Shown one piece after another: positions 52,294 through 61,489 of a stretch of 64,000 bases of DNA. The notes below the pieces were generated by a model. That model did no database searches. It was not told where the DNA came from and saw nothing but the letters and a program-made list of their open reading frames with translations. Origin of the DNA: JAHRAW01 sp965203265 (GTDB lineage Bacteria; Pseudomonadota; Gammaproteobacteria; Arenicellales; Poriferihabitantaceae); assembly GCA_965203265.1 (NCBI GenBank), contig CBDBBV010000002.1, forward strand, positions 310,001 through 374,000, given 5' to 3'. The position numbers were made by a program, and so were the translations under genes. How positions within the stretch are numbered: position 1 is the stretch's first letter; every line of letters begins with the position of its first letter.

Positions 52294-54711
52294 ATGAAGA
52301 AGCACGCGCAAGTGGTAGTGATCGGCGGCGGTTTGGTGGGGTGCAGCATCCTCTACCATCTGGCCAAGCTGGGCTGGCGGGATGTGGTGCTGCTGGAGCG
52401 GGACGAATTGACTTCCGGCTCCACTTGGCACGCCGCCGCCGGTACTCACGGGTTGCACGACGACAACAATGTTTCCCGCTTGCAGTACTACACCATGAAA
52501 CTGTACGCCGAACTCGAGCAGGAAACCGGGCAGTCCTGCGGCATCCATCAACCCGGCAGCATCTACCTCGCCTGCACCACGGATCGCGTTCATCAACTGC
52601 GCATTCAGGCCGCCAAGGCGAGCGCCTTCGACGCCGAATTCCACGAAATCTCCTCTAAGGAAGTACTCGATCTGCACCCGCTGTTGGTGATCGACGATGT
52701 TCGCTGCGCCATGTACGAACCCCTCGCCGGTCATGTGGATCCGTCCGGCGTAACCCACGCATTTGCCAACGGCGCCAAGCAGCGGGGTGCCGAGATACAC
52801 CGCTTCACGCCGGTGGTGGAAACCAATCCGCGCGCCGACGGCGGCTGGGATGTGGTTACGCCGAAGGGCAACATCCATGCCGATTTCGTCGTCAATGCGG
52901 CCGGCCTGTGGGCGCGGGAGGTAGCCGCCCTGGCGGGCTTCACCCTGCCGCTGATGGCCATGGAGCACCAGTATTTCGTCACCGAGGCCATCCCCGCCAT
53001 CGCCGAGATCGGGCGCGAACTGCCGGGGGTGGCCGATCGCGATCAGGAATACTACATGCGGCAGGAAGGCGAGGGCCTGTTGGTGGGCGCCTACGAGCGC
53101 GACGGCCGTTTCTGGAGCGAACAGGCCACCCCGATGGATTTCGGCCACGAACTGCTGCCGTCCGATCTGGAGCGAATCGAGGAGAATGTGATGCGCGCCT
53201 GCGAGCGCGTGCCGGCGCTGGGCGAAGCGGGCATCAAACAGGTCATCAACGGCCCCATGATCTGGTCGCCGGACGCCTCGGCTCTGCTCGGCCCGGTGCC
53301 CGGCCTGAAGAACTATTTCGTCTGCTGCGGCATCATCCCCGGTTTCAGCCAGAGCGCCGGTCTCGGATTGACTGTGGCGCAGTGGCTGATCGAGGGCGAA
53401 TCCGAGCTCGACATGTTTTCCTGGGATGTGTCCCGTTTCGGCTCCTGGGCGAACTCCGCATTCACTCGTGCGCGCGTCCTCGACACCTACGCTTCGCGCT
53501 TTCGCATCCACTTCCCCCTCGAAGAGCGCGCCGCGGGCCGGCCCCTCAGAAAGCGCCCGGTATACCCGCTGCAGCAATCTCTGGGAGCGGTGTTCGGGCT
53601 GTCCTACGGCTGGGAACACCCCGTCTGGTTCGCCACCGACAGCGTCGCGCAGGAAGATCATTTCGGCTTCGAGCGCCCCAAGTGGTTTGCCGTCATCGCC
53701 AACGAATGCAAGGCATTGCGAACCTCGGTCGGCGTGGTGGACACCTCCAATTTCGCCAAGTATGAAATCACCGGCGTCAATGCCCTCGATTGGCTGGATC
53801 GCTTGGTCGCCAATTATGTACCCCAAGCGGATGGGCGCACCTGTCTGGCGCCGCTGTTGAGTCCGCGCGGCGGGGTGGCCGGTGATTTCACCATCGCCCG
53901 CCTGAGCGGCGAGCGCCTGCTGATGATCGGCTCGGGCATCGCCGAGGGCTATCACCGGCGAATCTTCGAACAACATCTGCCGGCCAAGGGCGTCTCGTTC
54001 CGCTCGGTAACCGACGCTTTGGCCGGATTCAATGTGGCCGGGCCGAACGCCCGCACCCTGCTCGAAAAACTGACCGGCCGCACTCTGGAAAACGCGGATT
54101 TCCCCTTCATGGGCAATCGCGTGGTGGACATCGGCGGCTACCAGGCGATCCTCATTCGGGTTTCCTTCACCGGCGATCTCGGCTACGAAATCTATGTTGC
54201 CGAAGAAAATCAGCTGGCACTGTATCAGTCGATTCTGCAACACGGCGCCGATCTGGGCATTACTCCGGTGGGCTCCCGCGCCCTCGGCTCCATGCGCATC
54301 GAAAAGGGCTATGGCAGCTGGAGCCGGGAGTATTCGCCGGAATGGTATCCCCACGAAAGCGGTCTGGCGCGGCTGGTGAAAGACGACAAGATCGCATTCC
54401 TCGGGCGGGATGCTTGGCAGGCCGTCAAGGCGCAGCCGCCGCGCCAAGTGCTGAGCTGTTTCACCGTCGAAACCGAAAACGCCGACGCCTGGGGCGGGGA
54501 GACCATCTATCGGGACGGGCAATACGCCGGCCGAGTCACCTCCGGCGCATTCGGCTTCAGCGTCGATCGCTCGGTTGCCCTGGGCTACATCAACGCCGAC
54601 GGAATCGAGGCGGACGCCAGTTACGAAATCGCCGTACTTGGCCGCCCGCACAAGGCCGAATTACTGCGCGAACCGCCGTTCGACCCGAAGGGAACGCGCC
54701 TGAGAAGTTGA
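52294..54711 (+). CDS. FAD-dependent oxidase with GcvT domain (dimethylglycine dehydrogenase/sarcosine dehydrogenase-like)
   Basis: 805-aa two-domain flavoenzyme for demethylation of N-methylated glycines with transfer to tetrahydrofolate. N-terminal DAO-type FAD domain: QVVVIGGGLVGCSILYHLAKLGW (6-28) and GSTWHAAAG (42-50) with H46, the histidine that commonly carries FAD. The GcvT aminomethyltransferase-like domain covers about 435-800 (VGVVDTSNFAKYEITG; SFTGDLGYEIYV; GSRALGSMRIEKGYGSWSREYSPEW). Dimethylglycine or sarcosine are the best-supported substrates by family and by nearby choline transport. ATG 52294 with GGAG eight bases before it. Confidence 0.88.
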   Translation: MKKHAQVVVIGGGLVGCSILYHLAKLGWRDVVLLERDELTSGSTWHAAAGTHGLHDDNNVSRLQYYTMKLYAELEQETGQSCGIHQPGSIYLACTTDRVHQLRIQAAKASAFDAEFHEISSKEVLDLHPLLVIDDVRCAMYEPLAGHVDPSGVTHAFANGAKQRGAEIHRFTPVVETNPRADGGWDVVTPKGNIHADFVVNAAGLWAREVAALAGFTLPLMAMEHQYFVTEAIPAIAEIGRELPGVADRDQEYYMRQEGEGLLVGAYERDGRFWSEQATPMDFGHELLPSDLERIEENVMRACERVPALGEAGIKQVINGPMIWSPDASALLGPVPGLKNYFVCCGIIPGFSQSAGLGLTVAQWLIEGESELDMFSWDVSRFGSWANSAFTRARVLDTYASRFRIHFPLEERAAGRPLRKRPVYPLQQSLGAVFGLSYGWEHPVWFATDSVAQEDHFGFERPKWFAVIANECKALRTSVGVVDTSNFAKYEITGVNALDWLDRLVANYVPQADGRTCLAPLLSPRGGVAGDFTIARLSGERLLMIGSGIAEGYHRRIFEQHLPAKGVSFRSVTDALAGFNVAGPNARTLLEKLTGRTLENADFPFMGNRVVDIGGYQAILIRVSFTGDLGYEIYVAEENQLALYQSILQHGADLGITPVGSRALGSMRIEKGYGSWSREYSPEWYPHESGLARLVKDDKIAFLGRDAWQAVKAQPPRQVLSCFTVETENADAWGGETIYRDGQYAGRVTSGAFGFSVDRSVALGYINADGIEADASYEIAVLGRPHKAELLREPPFDPKGTRLRS

Positions 54712-54745
54712 GTGGTTGCGGTGGTTACGCCGGGGCGGAAGCGGG

Positions 54746-54751
54746 TATAAT
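54746..54751 (+). promoter_or_regulatory. Putative -10 box of the DUF4389 gene
   Basis: A perfect TATAAT 68 bases before ATG 54820. No clear -35 match; the leader is unremarkable. Confidence 0.4.
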
Positions 54752-54819
54752 CGGCAGCGTTGCGACGCGAATTTCGCCTGCGACCATTCCCATACCCAAG
54801 CCGCCGAGAAAGCACATTC

Positions 54820-55119
54820 ATGGCCGAACATGCCCCCGAATCGTTGATGCGGCTCGCCCGCCGAGACACTTGGTTTCGCCTGCTCTTCGTGTTGCTGTTC
54901 GTTCTCATCCTGATGGTCGCGCAGATCGTGCTGGCGGTGGTGGTCGTTATTCAGTTCGGCTTCGTCCTGATAACCGGCGAACGCGACGGCAAGTTGCTGG
55001 CATTCGGCGGGCGCCTGAACCGGTATATCCATCAAATTCTCCGCTTCATGGCCTTCAATATGCCGGACAAGCCATTCCCGTTTGCCGAATGGCCGGATGG
55101 GGATGAAGGGGAGATCTAG
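54820..55119 (+). CDS. DUF4389 family small membrane protein
   Basis: 99-aa protein with two close hydrophobic segments (about 20-52) and family blocks TWFRLLFVLLFVLI, GKLLAFGGRLNRYIHQILRFMAFN and KPFPFAEWP, matching DUF4389. Function unknown. Start ATG 54820, at the beginning of the conserved region; the in-frame extension upstream is basic and unsupported. The stop precedes the DsbA-like gene by about 30 bases, so they may share a transcript. Confidence 0.82.
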   Translation: MAEHAPESLMRLARRDTWFRLLFVLLFVLILMVAQIVLAVVVVIQFGFVLITGERDGKLLAFGGRLNRYIHQILRFMAFNMPDKPFPFAEWPDGDEGEI

Positions 55120-55149
55120 GCGGTTTTGCCGATACATCTCCATCTCCAG

Positions 55150-55974
55150 ATGGCCATCATGTCGAGCGAACGCCGCGCCACCAGCGTGAAATTCTTCGCC
55201 CTGCTCGCCCTCTCGGCGCAGTTGCTCCTCAACCCGGCGAGCGCTCAGTTGATCGACGAGGATGCCGTCAGGCAGATCGTGAGAGAGGAGGTCGAGCGGT
55301 TGTTGAATGTCGAGGGGGCGTTGGATCCGGCGGTCGAGCGGGGGATCGCGAATTTCATCCGCAGGCAGCAGGAGGCCGCGGAGCAGGAGAGAATCCGCCA
55401 GCGGCAAGCTCAGGCCGCCAATCTGCGCCCGGTCGATCTGCAGCGCGACCATGTTTTCGGCAATCCGGATGCCGCGGTAACGCTACTGGAGTATTCCGAT
55501 TTCGAATGCCCCTTCTGCAAGCGTTTTCATCCCACGGTGGTGGAGTTGATGCAGAGCAACGGCGACAACCTGCGCTGGGTATATCGCCATTTCCCGCTGG
55601 ACTTCCACAACCCCGGCGCGCAAAAACAGGCGGAAGCCACCGAGTGCGTCGCCGAACTGCACGGCAACGATGCCTTCTGGATCTATTCCGACCTGATCTA
55701 TCGCCGCACGGAATCCGGTGGTCAGGGTTTCCCGCTGGAAGCGCTGCGCCCGCTGGCCGAGGAGATCGGCATGGATGGCGACGCCTTTGACGAATGTTTG
55801 GACAGCGGCAGGATGGCCGATCTGGTGCGTCAGGATCACGAAAACGGTCTGCGATCCGGCGTGTCGGGCACGCCTTCCGTTTTCCTCGTCAATCGAGCCG
55901 GGGAGTTGCGTTTCTTCTCGGGCGCGTTGCCCCTTGAGGAGTTGCAATCGTTGGTCGACGAACTGTTGCCCTGA
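55150..55974 (+). CDS. DsbA-family periplasmic thioredoxin-fold protein
   Basis: 274-aa exported disulfide-exchange protein. The signal peptide (about 1-32, ending PASAQ) is followed by a charged, coiled helical stretch (about 40-85). The thioredoxin domain (about 100-270) carries CPFC (120-123) in EYSDFECPFCKRFHP and the cis-proline loop GVSGTPSVFLVNRAG. This is the DsbA/Com1-like group, often an isomerase or oxidase in the envelope. Start may be ATG 55150 or ATG 55159; both retain the signal. With DsbD and the TlpA-like protein it adds to an extensive envelope thiol system. Confidence 0.87.
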   Translation: MAIMSSERRATSVKFFALLALSAQLLLNPASAQLIDEDAVRQIVREEVERLLNVEGALDPAVERGIANFIRRQQEAAEQERIRQRQAQAANLRPVDLQRDHVFGNPDAAVTLLEYSDFECPFCKRFHPTVVELMQSNGDNLRWVYRHFPLDFHNPGAQKQAEATECVAELHGNDAFWIYSDLIYRRTESGGQGFPLEALRPLAEEIGMDGDAFDECLDSGRMADLVRQDHENGLRSGVSGTPSVFLVNRAGELRFFSGALPLEELQSLVDELLP

Positions 55975-55987
55975 GCCGATCTCGCGG

Positions 55988-57028
55988 TTACTGCTGCCGT
56001 AACAGGGCGTTGTAGATTTCCTCGTCGTCGATCACGCCCACCCATTCGTTGTCGTCCATCACATAGATCGGCTTGCCGCTGTCGCGCTTGGCGCGCAATA
56101 CTTCCAGAAGCGGCGTATCGGCATTGGCGGCGATGCAGCAGTCAGCCTGCGCCGGTTGCTCGCGCAGTTTTCGCATTACCGAAGAAGCGCGCAGAGTCTT
56201 GAGCGGGTTCATATGGGCGACGAAATCGGCCACATATTCGGTGGCCGGCGTTATCACGATTTCCTCCGGAGTGCCGCTCTGCACGATGCGCCCGCCTTCC
56301 ATGATCACGATGCGGTTGCCGATCTTGAGTGCCTCGTCGAGATCGTGGCTGACGAACAGGATGGTGCGGTGCAGGCTCTTTTGCAGATCCAGCAGGTCGT
56401 CCTGAAGGCGTACCCGAATGAGCGGATCCAACGCGGAAAACGGTTCGTCCATCAACAAAATCGGCGATTCGGTGGCAAAGGCGCGCGCCAGCCCCACGCG
56501 CTGCTGCATGCCGCCGGAGAGTTCGTGTACCTTGCGCTCGCCCCAGTCGTGCAGATTGACCAGCGCGAGCTGCCGCTGCACCGCCTCGTGCCGCTTGGCC
56601 GCAGCCACTCCCGCCACTTCCAGCCCGAAGGCCACATTGTCGGCGACCGTGCGCCACGGCAGCAGGCCAAACTGCTGGAAGACCATGGCGATTCGCTTGG
56701 TGCGAAAGAACCGCAGCATCGACTCGTCGGCACGGGTGATGTCCACCAGTTGCTTGCCGTCGTCCACCCGCACGCTGCCGCGCACGACCTTGTTGAGTCC
56801 GTTCACGGCGCGCAGCAAGGTGGATTTGCCCGAGCCCGACAATCCCATCAACACCACGATTTCCCCTTGATGCACGCGCAGGGAGCAGTCGTGCACCCCG
56901 AGAATCTGGCCGCTTTCGGCCTGAATTTCCTCGCGACTCCGGCCGCCGTCCATCAGCGGCAGGGCGCTCCTCGGCGCATTGCCGAAAACGATGGAGATCG
57001 AGTTCAGCTCAACGCTGGGACGGGACAT
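55988..57028 (-). CDS. choV: Choline/betaine ABC transporter ATP-binding protein (ChoV/ProV-type)
   Basis: 346-aa ATPase of the choline importer. Walker A GLSGSGKST, Q-loop VFQQFGLLPW, signature LSGGMQQRVGLARA, Walker B ILLMDEP, H-loop LFVSHDLDEAL. A C-terminal CBS-type region (about 275-346) ends in YNALLRQQ; such domains sense osmotic or ionic conditions in related transporters. RTVADNVAFGLEVAGV is typical of the ProV/OpuAA/ChoV branch. Order choX-choW-choV on this strand. Convergent with the DsbA-like gene. Confidence 0.9.
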   Translation of the reverse strand: MSRPSVELNSISIVFGNAPRSALPLMDGGRSREEIQAESGQILGVHDCSLRVHQGEIVVLMGLSGSGKSTLLRAVNGLNKVVRGSVRVDDGKQLVDITRADESMLRFFRTKRIAMVFQQFGLLPWRTVADNVAFGLEVAGVAAAKRHEAVQRQLALVNLHDWGERKVHELSGGMQQRVGLARAFATESPILLMDEPFSALDPLIRVRLQDDLLDLQKSLHRTILFVSHDLDEALKIGNRIVIMEGGRIVQSGTPEEIVITPATEYVADFVAHMNPLKTLRASSVMRKLREQPAQADCCIAANADTPLLEVLRAKRDSGKPIYVMDDNEWVGVIDDEEIYNALLRQQ

Positions 57029-57093
57029 GGCGGATGGGCTCGATCAGCCGGGCAGGGTGGGGACGGGTGGCGCCGACGAACCCGGTGCGGGAT

Positions 57094-57939
57094 TCATGGC
57101 TTGTCATCGGCGCGTTTGAGGCGGAACACCCGGTCGAGGATGATGGCGATGATGACGATGGCAAAACCTGCTTCCACCCCTAGAGCGAGGTTGACGGAGT
57201 TGATCGCGCGCAGGATGAGCGTGCCCAGGCCGGGCGCGCCGACCATGGCGGCGATGACCACCATGGACAGCGCCAGCATGATCGTCTGGGTGAGGCCGGC
57301 CATGATTTGTGGCAGGGCAAAGGGCAACTCCACCTTGAACAGCAATTGCCGGCGGGAACAGCCGAAAGCCTCGCCGGCCTCCAGCAGGGTTGTGGGCGTC
57401 GACGATACCCCCAGATGGGTAAGCCGGATGGGCGCGGCGATGGCGAAGATGACCGTGGCCACCAGCCCCGGCACCACTCCCAATCCGAACAGCACCAGCG
57501 CCGGAATCAGGTAGACGAAGGTGGGTAGGGTCTGCATCAGGTCGAGAGTGGGGCGCAGTATCGTGTACAGCCACGGTCGGTGCGCCGCGGCGATGCCGAG
57601 GGGCACGCCGATGAGCATGCACAACGCCCCCGATGCCAGTACCAGCGCCAGCGTGTCGGTGGTCTCCTCCCAGTAGCCCAGATTGATGATCAACAACAGG
57701 CCACCGACGACGAAAGCGGTCAGCGACAGTCGGCGATGCACGAAGTGCGTTATCGCTGCCACCGCCGCGATCAGCAACAGCGGCGGCGGCGTTTGCAGTA
57801 GCCACAGTAGCGGGTCGACCAGCCCCTGCAAGACGGCGGAGATGCCGTCGAACAACTGGCCGAGGCGGTCGGTCAGGAAATCGATCCCCCGCCTGGCCAG
57901 TTTGCCGATAGGGAGCTTGTGAGTGGTCAGCCAGTCCAT
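57094..57939 (-). CDS. choW: Choline/betaine ABC transporter permease (ChoW/ProW-type)
   Basis: 281-aa permease with about seven membrane segments. The EAA loop is GVSSTPTTLLEAGEAFGCSRRQLLFKVELPFALPQIMAGL, characteristic of ProW/OpuAB/ChoW. VLASGALCMLIGVPLGIAAAHRP and LMQTLPTFVYLIPALVLFGLGVVPG are further family blocks. It lies between choX and choV; gaps to each are short (65 and 98 bases), consistent with one transcript. Confidence 0.92.
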   Translation of the reverse strand: MDWLTTHKLPIGKLARRGIDFLTDRLGQLFDGISAVLQGLVDPLLWLLQTPPPLLLIAAVAAITHFVHRRLSLTAFVVGGLLLIINLGYWEETTDTLALVLASGALCMLIGVPLGIAAAHRPWLYTILRPTLDLMQTLPTFVYLIPALVLFGLGVVPGLVATVIFAIAAPIRLTHLGVSSTPTTLLEAGEAFGCSRRQLLFKVELPFALPQIMAGLTQTIMLALSMVVIAAMVGAPGLGTLILRAINSVNLALGVEAGFAIVIIAIILDRVFRLKRADDKP

Positions 57940-58037
57940 CGTCGCGCATCACCGCATTTTGGTGATGACGAAGACGGCCGGCCGCCGCGCTGCCGCCGCC
58001 ACGGGCGAAGTGGGGTGGGCCGATCCCGCTGCCGTTA

Positions 58038-58976
58038 CTACAGGCCCAGAGACGCCTTCACGGCCGCCAGGCCCGGTTTGCCGTCGCGGGTTGAAACCCC
58101 GTCCAGCCAGCCGTCCAACACGCCGGAATTCCCCTGCAGCCAATCTGCGGCGGCATCTCGCGGCTCCTGCCCGTCGTTCAGGATCGCGCCCATGATGTCG
58201 TTTTCCATGGCCAGCGTGAATTCGAGGTTTTTCAGCAGGTTGCCGATATTCTCGCATTCGCCCGCATAGCCGGCGCGGGTGTTGGTGTACACAGTGGCGC
58301 CGCCCAGATCGGGGCCGAACACATCATCGCCGCCGGTCAGGTAGACGAGGTCGAAATTGGCGTTCATCGGATGCGGTTCCCAGCCCAGAAAGACGATATC
58401 CTGACCGCGCTTTACGGCGCGTTCGACCTGCGCCAGCATGCCCTGCTCGGATGATTCCACCACCTCGAATCCACTCAGGCCGAACATGTCGGACTCGATC
58501 ATGTCGAGAATCAGGCGATTGCCGTCGTTGCCCGGCTCGATGCCGTAGATCTTGCCGTCCAGCGAGTCGCGGAATTTGGCGATGTCGGCAAAATCCGTGA
58601 GCCCCTTGTCGGCGGTGCTTTGGGGGGTGGCCAGCGTGTATTTGGCACCGTACAGGTTCACCCCGACGGTGTCCACGCTGCCGGCCTCGCGGTAGGGTGC
58701 GATATCGCCCTCCATGGTCGGCATCCAGTTGCCCAGAAACACATCGATGTCGTTGTTTGCCATCGATGCGTAGGTTACCGGCACCGACAGCACCTTGACA
58801 TCGGTTTCGTAGCCGAGACCTTCCAGCACCAGCGAGGTGGCGGCGGTGGTGGCGGTGATGTCGGTCCAGCCCACATCGGAGAAGCGCACGGTGCTGCACT
58901 CGTTTGCAAATGCCGGTGCGGCGGCGCCGACAGCGATGGCAGTGGACAACAGAAGCATTTTCGGAGAATTTCTCAT
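58038..58976 (-). CDS. choX: Choline-binding periplasmic protein
   Basis: 312-aa solute-binding protein: signal peptide (about 1-24, APAFA), then CSTVRFSDVGWTDITATTAATSLVLEGLGY, almost the standard ChoX opening. Aromatic and acidic residues for the choline cage are in VGWTD, FLGNWMPT and FLGWEPHPMN. GGATVYTNTRAGYAGECENIGNLLKNLEF follows. A GAGAGG ribosome-binding site lies about eight bases upstream, and a TATACT -10 box (reverse complement at 59014-59019) precedes it. First gene of choXWV. Confidence 0.92.
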   Translation of the reverse strand: MRNSPKMLLLSTAIAVGAAAPAFANECSTVRFSDVGWTDITATTAATSLVLEGLGYETDVKVLSVPVTYASMANNDIDVFLGNWMPTMEGDIAPYREAGSVDTVGVNLYGAKYTLATPQSTADKGLTDFADIAKFRDSLDGKIYGIEPGNDGNRLILDMIESDMFGLSGFEVVESSEQGMLAQVERAVKRGQDIVFLGWEPHPMNANFDLVYLTGGDDVFGPDLGGATVYTNTRAGYAGECENIGNLLKNLEFTLAMENDIMGAILNDGQEPRDAAADWLQGNSGVLDGWLDGVSTRDGKPGLAAVKASLGL

Positions 58977-59281
58977 GGTGTATTCCTCTCAAATGGAGTG
59001 TATGGAACGGCAAAGTATACATTCATTTTCCCCGAAATGCTTTTTTCGGCATGGTTCGGGCGGGGAGAGAAATTCGGCCGCGAAGCGCATGGTTTTTTGC
59101 GAAATTTCTGTGCGATTTTATTGCGTGCCCCCAAGTGCCGGAGTACACTCGCGCCCGTGGCGCAAGCAGCGCGATTTGCGGCGACGCCAACAACCCCATC
59201 GTCCGCCTTGCGCCCCGGCTTTTATGGTGTGGTGGCGTATTGGCCGGATAACCCAATGATCGCAAATGCTGGAGAAATAAC
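58977..59281. other. Divergent intergenic region choX / livK-like (305 bases)
   Basis: Holds the choX ribosome-binding site and a TATACT box on the minus strand (59014-59019), and a GGAG ribosome-binding site before the plus-strand binding-protein gene. No coding sequence, tRNA or strong hairpin is visible between about 59030 and 59240. Presumably it controls both transporter operons. Confidence 0.6.
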
Positions 59282-60484
59282 ATGACAGCACAGAAAAAAC
59301 GCATTCTGGCGGGTTACCTCGCCGCATCCTTCGTCTGGGTCACTCTGACCGCGCCGGCTTACGGCGACAGCGTAAAAATCGGTTTCGTCACCACGTTGAC
59401 CACCCCGTCCGGCGTGATTGGCGAGGACATGAAAAACGGGGTGAACTTGGCGGTCGATCATCTTGGCGGGAAAATGGCGGGCAAGGACATCGAGATATTC
59501 TTCGAGGACGACGGTTTCAAGCCGGAAACCGGCAAGCAGAAAACCGACAAATTGGTGAAAAAGGACGGCGTCGATTTCGTCGCCGGCTACATCTGGTCCC
59601 ATGTACTGCTGGCCTCCAGCAAAACGGTGCTGGATGCCGGCAAATTCCTGATCAGTTCCAACGCCGGCCCCTCGCAACTCGCCGGTGCGGGCTGCCACGA
59701 GAATTTCTTCTCCACTTCCTGGCAGAACGACCAAACCCCCATGGCCATGGGCGAGGTGTTGAATCAACTGGGTGTGAAATCGCTGTATGTGATGGTGCCC
59801 AACTACACGGCGGGCAAGAACATGGCCGCCGGCGTGGAGCGCACCTTCAACGGCGAGATTCTCGGCAAGGACTTGACCAAATGGGGCAAGGACAAGCAGC
59901 TGGACTTTTCCGCGGAATTGGCGAAGGCCAAGGCGTCCGGCGCCGAAGGGCTGTTCATCTTCTATCCGGGCAGCGCCGGCGGCGCCTTCATCAAGCAATA
60001 TCAGCAAGCGGGGTTGAAGGATATTCTCCCCCTGTACACCGTGTTCACGGTGGATTCCATTTCCCTGCCGAAATTTCAAGCCGCCGAGATGCAGGGCGTG
60101 CTCGGCTCGAAGAGCACCCTGTTCTGGGGACCTGACCTCGACAACCCGGCCAACCGGAAATTCGTCAGCGATTTCAGGGCCAGACACGGCAATTATCCTT
60201 CCTTCTATGCGGCGCAATCATATGACAGCATCATGCTGATCAACAGCGCCTTGCAGGCCACCGACGGCGACCTGAGCGACGCGGATGCGTTGCGCGCCGC
60301 CATGGAAAAAGCGGATTACGCCTCGGTGCGCGGCGAGTACCGGTACGGCAGGAACCACTTTCCGGTGCAGAACTTCTATCTGCGCGAAGTGGTGGAGGAT
60401 GCCGACGGCAACTGGACCACTCGGGTGGTCGGCACCGTGTACGAAGATCATCAGGACAGCTATGTCGGGCAGTGTCATCTGTAG
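59282..60484 (+). CDS. Branched-chain-amino-acid-type ABC transporter substrate-binding protein
   Basis: 400-aa periplasmic binding protein (LivJ/LivK fold). Signal peptide (about 1-28, APAYG), then VKIGFVTTLTTPSGVIGEDMKNGVNLAVDHLGGKMAGKDIEIFFEDDG. Further segments GVDFVAGYIWSHVLLA, SNAGPSQLAGAGCHENFF and FYPGSAGGAFIKQYQQAG. Proteins of this subgroup bind amino acids, aromatic acids or amides, so leucine-type specificity is not assured. A GGAG site precedes the ATG. First of five genes making a complete transporter. Confidence 0.9.
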   Translation: MTAQKKRILAGYLAASFVWVTLTAPAYGDSVKIGFVTTLTTPSGVIGEDMKNGVNLAVDHLGGKMAGKDIEIFFEDDGFKPETGKQKTDKLVKKDGVDFVAGYIWSHVLLASSKTVLDAGKFLISSNAGPSQLAGAGCHENFFSTSWQNDQTPMAMGEVLNQLGVKSLYVMVPNYTAGKNMAAGVERTFNGEILGKDLTKWGKDKQLDFSAELAKAKASGAEGLFIFYPGSAGGAFIKQYQQAGLKDILPLYTVFTVDSISLPKFQAAEMQGVLGSKSTLFWGPDLDNPANRKFVSDFRARHGNYPSFYAAQSYDSIMLINSALQATDGDLSDADALRAAMEKADYASVRGEYRYGRNHFPVQNFYLREVVEDADGNWTTRVVGTVYEDHQDSYVGQCHL

Positions 60485-60559
60485 GCATCCAGCGCGCGGG
60501 AATTGCCGCGCGGCCTGAATTTCCGGCCGGCCGCTCCTTGCATCGCGGGCAGTAAACCG

Positions 60560-61489
60560 ATGGATTGGCATCTGCTGATCGCTCAGCTGCTCAACGGGCT
60601 ACAGCTCGGTCTGTTGCTGTTCCTGCTCGCCTCCGGGTTGTCCCTGATCTTCGGCATCATGGACTTCATCAATCTGTCCCACGGCTCGTTCTACATGCTT
60701 GGGGCGTTCGTCTGCGCCACCGTGGCGGCGCTGACCGGTTCCTTTGCGCTGGCTGTGGTCGTTGCCGTGGCCGTGGTCTTTGTCGTCGGCGCGTTGGTGG
60801 AGCGGTTGATTGCGTGCAAACTGTACCGGCGGGATCATCTCGACCACGTGTTGGTCACATTTGGCCTGATTCTGGTTTTCGACACCCTCGCCCATCTGCT
60901 GTGGGGCTCCGCCGGAGCGGTCATTCCCCTGCCCGATGCGCTCAACGGCTGGGTCGAGGTGGGCGGTTTTGTCGTGCCCAGCTATCGGTTGCTGATCATC
61001 CTCTGCGGTCTGGCGGTGGCCGTCGGCCTGTATTTTCTGGTAACCCGTTCCCGCCTCGGCATGTTGATTCGCGCGGGCGCCTCCAACCGCACCATGGTGG
61101 CCGCGCTCGGGGTGAACATCGATCGCCTGTATCGGATCGTTTTCGCCATCGGCGCCGCCCTGGCCGGATTTGCCGGCGTGCTGATCGCGCCGATCACCGA
61201 GGCCAGCATCGGCATGGGCAACGAGATCATCATCATCGCCTTCGTGGTGGTCATCGTCGGCGGCACCGGCTCCATCAAGGGCGCCTTCTACGCCGCCTTG
61301 TTGATCGGTTTTATCGATACTCTGGGGCGCGCCTATCTGGACGACCTGCTCAAGTTGTTCCTGTCCCACCAATCGGCCGAAACCGCCGCGCCGGCGTTGT
61401 CCGCGATGCTGGTGTACATCCTCATGGCGAGCGTGCTGCTGTGCAAACCGCAGGGGCTCTTCCCGCCCACCGGTTTCCGAGTGAAATGA
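60560..61489 (+). CDS. livH: Branched-chain-amino-acid-type ABC permease (LivH-like)
   Basis: 309-aa inner-membrane permease with about eight spans: LLIAQLLNGLQLGLLLFLLASGLSLIFGIMDFINLSHGSFYMLGAF is the LivH signature opening, and GASNRTMVAALGVNIDRLYRIVFAIGAALAGFAGVL plus FVVVIVGGTGSIKGAFYAALLIGFID the conserved later blocks. Start ATG 60560, where the family homology begins; the 19-codon upstream extension is unsupported. The stop overlaps the livM ATG. Confidence 0.93.
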   Translation: MDWHLLIAQLLNGLQLGLLLFLLASGLSLIFGIMDFINLSHGSFYMLGAFVCATVAALTGSFALAVVVAVAVVFVVGALVERLIACKLYRRDHLDHVLVTFGLILVFDTLAHLLWGSAGAVIPLPDALNGWVEVGGFVVPSYRLLIILCGLAVAVGLYFLVTRSRLGMLIRAGASNRTMVAALGVNIDRLYRIVFAIGAALAGFAGVLIAPITEASIGMGNEIIIIAFVVVIVGGTGSIKGAFYAALLIGFIDTLGRAYLDDLLKLFLSHQSAETAAPALSAMLVYILMASVLLCKPQGLFPPTGFRVK

